This document shows, piece by piece, positions 57,902 through 64,000 of a DNA stretch of 64,000 bases. Below the pieces are notes generated by a model, which was not told the origin of the DNA, ran no database searches, and saw nothing but the letters and a program-made list of their open reading frames with translations. The number at the start of each line of letters is the position of its first letter. Position 1 is the stretch's first letter. Position numbers and translations under genes: made by a program. This DNA comes from Marinobacter lutaoensis (GTDB taxonomy: Bacteria; Pseudomonadota; Gammaproteobacteria; Pseudomonadales; Oleiphilaceae): assembly GCF_001981305.1 (NCBI RefSeq), contig NZ_MSCW01000001.1, forward strand, positions 310,001 to 374,000. Direction: 5' to 3'.

Positions 57902-58589
57902 CGTGACCGTCTCCGTCGTCGGGTTTTTCCCGCAGTGCGAAGCCGGCGCCGTTGATGGTGTGCAGTAAGGGCGCCGGGAAGGGGCCGTCGATGGCCTTGC
58001 GCAGGTTGAAGATATGCACCTTGAGGCTGTTGCTGTCTGGGTGCTCGTCCCCCCAGACCGCGTCCATCAGGGCCTCCCGGGCGACCGGTGCGGGCGAGGC
58101 GCGCAGCAGCTGCTCCAGTAGCTGCCAGCCGGTGGGGGAGAGTCGGATTGGTTGGCCGGCGCGGGTCACGGTATGGTCGCTCAGGTTCATTTCCAGATCG
58201 CCGCAGCAGAGTCTGCGGACCTGGCCACTGCGGCGGCGCGACAATGCCTGAACCCGCGCCACCAGCTCCTGCAGCTCAAACGGTTTGACCAGGTAGTCGT
58301 CGCTGCCGGCCTGGAAGCCTTCCAGTTTGTCGTTAAGCTGATCCCGGGCGGTCAGCATCAGCACCGGCGTGTCGTCGCCCTGTTCGCGCAGTTTCTGGCA
58401 CAGGGTCAGGCCGTCCATGCGAGGCAGGTTGATGTCCAGCAACAGCACGTCGTAGTGATGGTTCCGGCTCAGGTTGAGTCCGGCCACGCCGTTGCTGGCG
58501 TGGTCGCAGAGCATGCCTTCCAGCTCCAGGTACTGGATCAGCGTGTGCGCCAGGTCGAGGTCGTCCTCAACGAGCAGCAGTTTCAGCAT
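57894..58589 (-). CDS. OmpR/PhoB-type response regulator
   Basis: 231 residues. The receiver domain has the phospho-acceptor Asp52 (VLLLDINLPRMDG) with the acidic pair Glu8-Asp9/10 and the conserved Lys in DYLVKPFEL. The C-terminal winged-helix domain ends LKVHIFNLRKAIDGPFPAPLLHTINGAGFAL. It overlaps the RND pump gene by 7 bases and the kinase gene by 8, so the pump and its likely regulator are one transcription unit. A role in controlling the pump is inferred from that. Confidence 0.93.
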   Translation of the reverse strand: MLKLLLVEDDLDLAHTLIQYLELEGMLCDHASNGVAGLNLSRNHHYDVLLLDINLPRMDGLTLCQKLREQGDDTPVLMLTARDQLNDKLEGFQAGSDDYLVKPFELQELVARVQALSRRRSGQVRRLCCGDLEMNLSDHTVTRAGQPIRLSPTGWQLLEQLLRASPAPVAREALMDAVWGDEHPDSNSLKVHIFNLRKAIDGPFPAPLLHTINGAGFALREKPDDGDGHDA

Positions 58590-61500
58590 GGGTCGGTGTC
58601 GCCTTGTTGGCTCCCTGACAGGAGGCGTTGTTTCAGCTTTCCTATACCTTCGGTGACATCGTGCTGGATGGCAACCAGGACCGGGATCAGGATCAGGGTG
58701 ATGAGGGTGGCGAACATGATGCCGTAGCCCAGGGCCACCGCCGCCGGGATCAGGAACTGCGCCTGGGTCGAGGTTTCCGACAGCAGCGGCGCCAGGCCCG
58801 CGAAGGTGGTCAGGGAGGTCAGCAGGACGGCACGCAGGCGGCTGCGGCAGGCCTGGCTGATCGCTTCCAGTTGGTGGTCGGCATCCGGTTTCAGGTCGTT
58901 GTAGCGGGACACCAACAACAGGCTGTCGTTCACCACCACGCCGCTGAGCGCGATGATGCCGTTGAACGACAGGATGCTCATGGGCAGATCGTTGAGCCAG
59001 TGGCCGAGGATGGCGCCGACCACACCGAACGGAATGGCGGTCATGATTAGCACCGGCTGGATGTAGGACTTCAGGGGCACCGCCAGCAGCAGGTAGATCA
59101 CCAGCATGGCGGAGATGAACACGGAGACCATCGAGGACTGGGTTTCCTCCTGTTGTTCGGCTTCGCCGCTGAAGCGGATATCCAGCCCCGGGTACTGGCG
59201 CTTGAGCCGGGGGACCAGTGTCTGGCGGAGGCTGGCCACCAGCTCGGTGGAGGAGAGCATCTCTTTGTCTACGTCCGCCGACAGGTAGAGGGCGCGTTTG
59301 CCGTCGATTCGGGTGATGGTGTCGCGGGCGAATCCATACTCGACGGTGGCGACGGAAGACAGCGGCAGCACCGTCCCGTCGTCGGTGCGGATGCGGGCCC
59401 TCAGGACGTCGACGGGATTCTGACGCGCCTGTTCCGGGTAGCGGACCTTCACCTCGATTTCGTCATTGTTGCGCTGGAAGCGTTGCACCACTTGTCCCTG
59501 GAACGCCTGTAGCACCTGTTCCGCCAGCATGTCCGTGGTCAGCCCCAGGGCCTTGCCCTGGGCATTCAGTTTCAGGAACAGCTGGGGCTGGCTGGCCTGG
59601 AGGTTGTCCTCGATGCCGCTGACCGCCGGAATCCGTTGCAGTTCCGCTTTCAGTTCGGCACCGGCGGCGGCCAGCAGTTCGTCGTCGTTGGCACGCAGTT
59701 CCACCCGCAGGGCGTCGACCATGTCGGGGCGGCTGGCGATGCTCAGAGTTTTCACGCCCGCAGGCAGGCCGGCCCGTTCCTTCCAGAGGCGGGTGAAGGT
59801 GGCCAGGTCGTAGGGGGCGTCCGGGGTGAGTTCGACGGTGATTTTGCCGGACTGGTCGGCCTCCGACAGCACCTGAAGGTTACCGATGCCGGTGTCCGCC
59901 CCGGTGGCCCCGGACCGGGCTGCCAGCTCCCGGTCGATGTCCCGGGCGGTGGCCTCCAGCGCCCGCAGCGCCGCATGGGTCTGGCCGTAGCTGGCATCGG
60001 TGTGCATGGTGACCTGCGCCCGCACATTGTCACCGGGAATGTCCGGAAAGAAGCTCAGGCGCACCGCTCCGGTGAACGGCATGGCCAGAACCAGCACCAG
60101 CAGGGCGACAAAGGCGATGGCCACGGCATAGCGGTAGGCCAGGGCCAGCTCGATGGCCGGTTTGTAAAGTCGATCGTTGAACCACTGCAGGCCGGCATCG
60201 GCGCCGTGCTGGACCCGCTGCCACAGGCGCAGCAGCGGGTGGCCGCCGGTCCGCTTGCGGGTGTTCAGGTGCGCCAAGTGAGCGGGCAGGATCAGTTTGG
60301 ATTCCACCACCGACAGCAGCAGGCAGATGGTCACGATGGCGGCGAACTGAGCGTACAGTTGGCCCAGCCGGCCGCTGATGTTGGACAGGGCAAAGAACGC
60401 CACCACCGTGGTGAACACACCGAACAGGGTCGGTACCGCCACCCGCAGGGTTCCCTTGATGGTGTTACGCAGGGTGTCGCCTTCTTCGCTGCGCACTGTG
60501 TACACGCTTTCGCCGATCACCACGGCGTCGTCCACCACGATACCCAGTGCCATGATAAAACCGAACGTGGTGAACTCGTTCAGAGACAACCCGGCGAAGT
60601 CATCGCCCATGAAATAAAGGGTTCCGAAGAAAATGAACGGCAGCCCCATGGCTACCCAGAAGGCGACGGTGAGATTCAGAAACAGCGCCAGCAGCACGAA
60701 CACCATCAGGATGCCGGCGATGGCGTTGCTGACCAGCAGTTGCAAGCGTTCGTTGATGAACTGGCTGCGGTCGTACCAGCTGGTCAGCTCCACGCCCCGG
60801 GGCAGGCGGCCATCGGCGTGCCACTCGGCCACCACCGCTTTGGCGGCTTCCACGGTGCGGGTGATGTCGTCCTGGCCGGTGGTGATGACTTGCAGGGCAA
60901 CGCTGTTGTCGCCATTGAAGCGGGACAGCACGGCGGTATCGTCGGCGTACGTGTCCCGGATGCTGGCCACGTCGCCGAGGGTCAGCGATACACCGTCGGC
61001 GGTGGTCAGCAACGGGAGGGCGGCGAATTCCTCTTTCAGGTACGCCTGCTGGGAGGCCTTCAGCTGAAGGTAGATCTGCCGGTTTTTGAGCACCGCGGTC
61101 ATGGTATTGGACGAACCCTGATTGATGGCGTTTTCCACGTCCGTCAGAGACAGGCCGTAGGCCTGCAGCCGCCCTTCGTCGACTTCGATGGCCATCATCG
61201 GATCAATCCAGCCGGATTCACTGACCCGGCTGATGTCCGGATCCGCGAGCAGGTCCGACTTGAGCTCCTCGGCCAGCATCTGCAGGGTGTGGCGGTCGGC
61301 GTCGCCGTGCAGCTGCAGCCACAGCGAGTGCTCCTCGCGTTCCGCTTTTTCGATCACCGGTTTCTTGGCGTCCGCCGGAAAGGTGGAGATGGCGTCCACC
61401 TTGGCCTTGACGTCCCGCAGCAGCACGTCGAGGTCGTAGTCGCTCTGCTTCTCCACGGTGACGGTGACGCCGCTGGCGGTGGAGGCGCTGGTGATGCTCT

Positions 61501-61753
61501 TGATGCCGGTGACGTTCTCCAGCTGTTCCTCGATCTTGATGGCCAGGCCTTCCTCCGATTGCCGGGCGGAACCGCTGGTGTACGACACCGAGATGGTCAG
61601 GCTGTCCGGTTCCATGCTTGGGAAGGCTTCCTTGCGCAGACTGCCGGCCTGAAACACGCCCAGGGCAATCACCAGAAGCATCAGCAGGTTGGCGGCGACC
61701 GGGTTGCGGGCGAACCAGGGAATGATGCCCCGGTTCCAGTCCTGTTCATTCAT
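58583..61753 (-). CDS. RND-family efflux pump, inner-membrane transporter
   Basis: 1056 residues, the standard size. Twelve helices and two large periplasmic loops are expected: first helix NLLMLLVIALGVFQAG near residue 20, TM4 with the proton-relay pair Asp-Asp in FIMALGIVVDDAVVIGES (about residue 400), and the C-terminal SFNGIIALSGVVVNDSLLLVSRYN. The family is the AcrB/HAE1-like multidrug branch; metal-type pumps differ at TM4. The proton gradient drives drug export. The gene overlaps the adaptor gene by 8 bases and the regulator gene by 7. Confidence 0.93.
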   Translation of the reverse strand: MNEQDWNRGIIPWFARNPVAANLLMLLVIALGVFQAGSLRKEAFPSMEPDSLTISVSYTSGSARQSEEGLAIKIEEQLENVTGIKSITSASTASGVTVTVEKQSDYDLDVLLRDVKAKVDAISTFPADAKKPVIEKAEREEHSLWLQLHGDADRHTLQMLAEELKSDLLADPDISRVSESGWIDPMMAIEVDEGRLQAYGLSLTDVENAINQGSSNTMTAVLKNRQIYLQLKASQQAYLKEEFAALPLLTTADGVSLTLGDVASIRDTYADDTAVLSRFNGDNSVALQVITTGQDDITRTVEAAKAVVAEWHADGRLPRGVELTSWYDRSQFINERLQLLVSNAIAGILMVFVLLALFLNLTVAFWVAMGLPFIFFGTLYFMGDDFAGLSLNEFTTFGFIMALGIVVDDAVVIGESVYTVRSEEGDTLRNTIKGTLRVAVPTLFGVFTTVVAFFALSNISGRLGQLYAQFAAIVTICLLLSVVESKLILPAHLAHLNTRKRTGGHPLLRLWQRVQHGADAGLQWFNDRLYKPAIELALAYRYAVAIAFVALLVLVLAMPFTGAVRLSFFPDIPGDNVRAQVTMHTDASYGQTHAALRALEATARDIDRELAARSGATGADTGIGNLQVLSEADQSGKITVELTPDAPYDLATFTRLWKERAGLPAGVKTLSIASRPDMVDALRVELRANDDELLAAAGAELKAELQRIPAVSGIEDNLQASQPQLFLKLNAQGKALGLTTDMLAEQVLQAFQGQVVQRFQRNNDEIEVKVRYPEQARQNPVDVLRARIRTDDGTVLPLSSVATVEYGFARDTITRIDGKRALYLSADVDKEMLSSTELVASLRQTLVPRLKRQYPGLDIRFSGEAEQQEETQSSMVSVFISAMLVIYLLLAVPLKSYIQPVLIMTAIPFGVVGAILGHWLNDLPMSILSFNGIIALSGVVVNDSLLLVSRYNDLKPDADHQLEAISQACRSRLRAVLLTSLTTFAGLAPLLSETSTQAQFLIPAAVALGYGIMFATLITLILIPVLVAIQHDVTEGIGKLKQRLLSGSQQGDTDPC

Positions 61754-62912
61754 CCTGGGCCTCCACCGGATGTACGGCCATGCCCGGGACGTAGCTGCTG
61801 AGCGGGTGGGTCAGCACCTGGACCGTCTGCTGCCGGAGCGATTCGGGCGGCTGGATATAGAGGGCCTGGGCATCACTGGCCACGGGTTCCGCGGCGAAGG
61901 TGGCCAGGGCTCCGTCCGCCACGTACCAGATTTCCCCCCGCTGGCTCAGGGCGGACGGTGGCAGGCGCCAGAGATCGGTCAGCTCGCGCCCGGGGATCTC
62001 GGCCCGGACGAAAGTCCCCGGCGCCAGGGGCGGGGTGTGGGCCAGCGGCTGATCGACGGCGGCCACCAAGGCGCGCTGGCGGTTGCTGTCGTCCAGGTGC
62101 CGTTCCGCGCGGCGGACGTACCCCTGCCAGCGTTCACCGGTTTCCACCGAGATCAGGGTGACCGGCCAGTCGCCGGCTTCCAGAGTCGGCAGGTCCGGCA
62201 GCTTGGCCCAGTCACGCTGGGACAACGGCAGGGCGATCTCCACCCGGTCCGTGCTGTACAGTTGCGCCACCTCGCCACCGGCTTGCAGGTAGCTGCCGGG
62301 CGATACGCTTCGCTCCACGACCAGGGCATCGAAGGGGGCCTGGATCCGGGTTCGGTCCAGGTCCTGGCGGGCGGCGGTCACCGCCGCTTCCGCTTCCGCC
62401 ACGGCGGCCCGGGCCAGGGCCAGTTGCGGTTCGTGCAGCACCAGCGGCGAGTCCGGCTCGCCCTCCATGCCGGAGGTTCGCCATTCCGCCTGGGCCTGGG
62501 CGGCTTCCCGCTCGGCTTCCAGCAGATCCAGCCGGGCACTGGCCAATTCCTTTTCCGCACTGGCCAGGGTTGCCCGGTAGTCGGTGTCCTCGAGCTGAAC
62601 CAGCACGCTGCCCCGGCGTACCTGTTGGCCGGCTTCGAGGCTGTCCGCCAGACGGGCGACCCGTCCGGCGACCTGGGTGGTGAGGCTGAGCCGATAGTGG
62701 GCGTCGGCGCTGCCGAATGCCTCCAGGGTCGGGGCGTAGCGGCCGGTCGTCACCTGCACGACGGCGACATCGGCGGCGAGGGTGGTTTCCTGTCGGGCCG
62801 GCATCGGACGGTTGGCCTGTTCGGCAATTTTCCGGCCGTTGTACAGCAAAACCAGCAACAGCAGGGCGATCGCCGCCAGTACGGCGAGCCACTTGGCATG
62901 GCGTTTCATCAT
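61746..62912 (-). CDS. RND efflux periplasmic adaptor (membrane fusion protein)
   Basis: 388 residues. A basic start (MMKRHAKWL) and one hydrophobic anchor (residues 8-24) are not followed by a lipobox cysteine, so it is likely held by the helix. A barrel-sandwich region (VVQVTTGRYAPTLEAFGSADAHYRLSLTTQVAGRVARLADSLEAGQQVRRGSVLVQLEDTDY) flanks a long coiled-coil hairpin (about residues 100-165). It links the pump to the outer-membrane channel. It overlaps both neighbours (ATGA with the upstream gene). Confidence 0.93.
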   Translation of the reverse strand: MMKRHAKWLAVLAAIALLLLVLLYNGRKIAEQANRPMPARQETTLAADVAVVQVTTGRYAPTLEAFGSADAHYRLSLTTQVAGRVARLADSLEAGQQVRRGSVLVQLEDTDYRATLASAEKELASARLDLLEAEREAAQAQAEWRTSGMEGEPDSPLVLHEPQLALARAAVAEAEAAVTAARQDLDRTRIQAPFDALVVERSVSPGSYLQAGGEVAQLYSTDRVEIALPLSQRDWAKLPDLPTLEAGDWPVTLISVETGERWQGYVRRAERHLDDSNRQRALVAAVDQPLAHTPPLAPGTFVRAEIPGRELTDLWRLPPSALSQRGEIWYVADGALATFAAEPVASDAQALYIQPPESLRQQTVQVLTHPLSSYVPGMAVHPVEAQDE

Positions 62913-64000
62913 AGCGAGCCGTTCTCCTTGGTGCCGAGGCCCAGGGCAAGCCCCAGGCCGATGCGGTTGTCCAGGCGTTGGTAGGTGAGGTCGTCCAGTT
63001 GTGCTTGCAGGTCATAGAGCTGCTGTTGCACCTCCAGCAGGTCCAGTAGGCTGACCAGGCCGGTGCGGTATTTCTGGCGATACTGATCCAGCGTGCGCCG
63101 GGCGCTGGCCAGGGCCTCCTGAAGGTGGTCCTGTTGCCGGGCCAGGCTGGTCTCCTGGTCGATGGCGTCTTCCACTTCCTGTACCGCCGTCAACAGCGTT
63201 TCCCGGAAGGCCTGGTAACGTTGGGCGGTGGTGAGCTCGGCGGCCTGGGCGGCGGCTCTCAGTTCACCGCCCCGGAACAGGGGGGCGCTCAGCTGCCCGA
63301 GCAGTGACCAGACCGGATCCCGGAGCAGGGCATCGGACAGGGACGGCCCACCGTCGGTCAGGGCCGCTTCGAGCCGGAGCGTGGGCAGCATGTCCTTGTA
63401 GGCCACCTGGGTACGGAAACCGGCGGCTTCGATGGCGAGATAGGCCGCTTTCAGGTCGGGGCGCCGTTGCAGGGTCTGTTCTGGCAGATCGGTCAGGGGC
63501 AACAGCACGTCGGGGTAATCCGAGGCAACCAGGGTGCGGCCCTCGGGGCGACCCAGTAACACGTTCATCGCGCGCTGCTGCTGGCGCAGGGCGGCGCGGG
63601 CCGAGGCCAGGGTGGCACGGGCCTTGGCGGCGGAGGTCCGGGCGGTGTCCAGGTCTTCCAGGGTGCCGAGTCCGGCCCGGTAACGTTGGAGGATCAGCTG
63701 TTCGTTCCGGTCCAGTACCGCCACCCGCTCTGTTTCGATGGCCAGGGTATGCTGCAGGTTAGTCAGCTTTAGCCAGCCCTGCATCACCTCGGCCACCAGA
63801 GTATCCCGGGCGGCCTGATAAAGAGCGAGCTGTTCGGCCACATCCCGGGCTTCGGCGCGGGTATCGTCCGCCAGCCTGGCCCACAGGTCCAGTTCCCAGC
63901 TGACGGATACCGAGCCGGTGTAGTCGGTCCCGCTGTCGTCCTCGCGGCTGGCGCTCAGGCCGGCGTCCGCTTCGGGCCATTGTGCGGCCCGAGTCTGACG
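62909..64000 (-). CDS. Outer-membrane efflux protein (TolC/NodT-type), partial
   Basis: The frame is open to the right window edge (at least 363 codons); the N-terminus with its expected signal or lipobox is outside. Visible parts contain SVSWELDLWARLADDTR, a pattern close to the NodT/OprM SWELDLWGR motif, the repeated helical barrel segments, and the RYRAGLGTLEDLDTARTSAAKARATL and RYRTGL equivalents (QKYRTGLVSLLDLLEVQQQLYDLQAQ). It forms the trimeric exit duct of the tripartite pump. It is the first visible gene of the minus-strand efflux operon. Confidence 0.9.
   Translation of the reverse strand, partial: RQTRAAQWPEADAGLSASREDDSGTDYTGSVSVSWELDLWARLADDTRAEARDVAEQLALYQAARDTLVAEVMQGWLKLTNLQHTLAIETERVAVLDRNEQLILQRYRAGLGTLEDLDTARTSAAKARATLASARAALRQQQRAMNVLLGRPEGRTLVASDYPDVLLPLTDLPEQTLQRRPDLKAAYLAIEAAGFRTQVAYKDMLPTLRLEAALTDGGPSLSDALLRDPVWSLLGQLSAPLFRGGELRAAAQAAELTTAQRYQAFRETLLTAVQEVEDAIDQETSLARQQDHLQEALASARRTLDQYRQKYRTGLVSLLDLLEVQQQLYDLQAQLDDLTYQRLDNRIGLGLALGLGTKENGSL

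Overview
The window looks like the chromosome of a high-GC marine gammaproteobacterium of the Marinobacter/Pseudomonas type. The evidence is gene content: a complete Na+-NQR operon with apbE and nqrM, a PsrA regulator with its operator, a 180-kDa-class NAD-glutamate dehydrogenase, SthA, CsiV, a GAPDH with an N-terminal extension, and system I cytochrome c maturation. This is inference from families; no species can be named from sequence alone.

Layout. 1-5 kb: 3' half of a ccm operon (ccmD end, ccmE-F-G-H-I). 5-12 kb, minus strand: a Bat-type operon (MoxR ATPase, DUF58, DUF4381, two VWA proteins, BatD) whose genes overlap by a few bases. 12-25 kb: gdhB, beta carbonic anhydrase, the rRNA methyltransferases rsmC and rlmG, riboflavin synthase, psrA behind two overlapping PsrA-type operators, an L,D-transpeptidase, an MscS channel, a methylthioinosine/adenosine phosphorylase and csiV. 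25-40 kb: mfd, gap with a clear promoter and terminator, then nqrABCDEF-apbE-nqrM and sthA. 40-44.5 kb, minus strand: a glycerophosphodiesterase and DAHP synthase pair, a TerB-like protein, transaldolase and dusA.

44.5-56.6 kb is the accessory region. A 53-residue N-terminal stump of a dusA-targeting tyrosine integrase lies beside the 5' end of dusA, followed by an IS110/IS1111-type transposase gene with an internal out-of-frame deletion. Next come about 18 small, lower-GC gene cassettes, all on the minus strand and separated by attC-like sites (AACGCC...GTTA on the + strand): an integron cassette array. At its upstream end (56.28-56.6 kb) I see the remains of an integron platform: a possible attI/attC core, a minus-strand TTGACA that could belong to the cassette promoter, and a divergent sigma70 promoter carrying a LexA box in front of an ATG whose first ~22 codons fit the IntI N-terminus. 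No intact integron integrase is present, so this is a cassette array with a decayed integrase (CALIN-like). The cassettes encode mostly unknown proteins: two with HEPN-type R-x4-H motifs, a leucine-rich-repeat protein, a cysteine-cluster (YkgJ-like) protein, DUF3024 and DUF3592 proteins and several small membrane proteins. Two cassettes have no convincing gene, and one attC has collapsed so that two cassettes are fused.

56.6-64 kb, minus strand: a tripartite RND efflux operon (outer-membrane factor cut by the window end, adaptor, pump) followed by a response regulator and a sensor kinase, joined by short overlaps.
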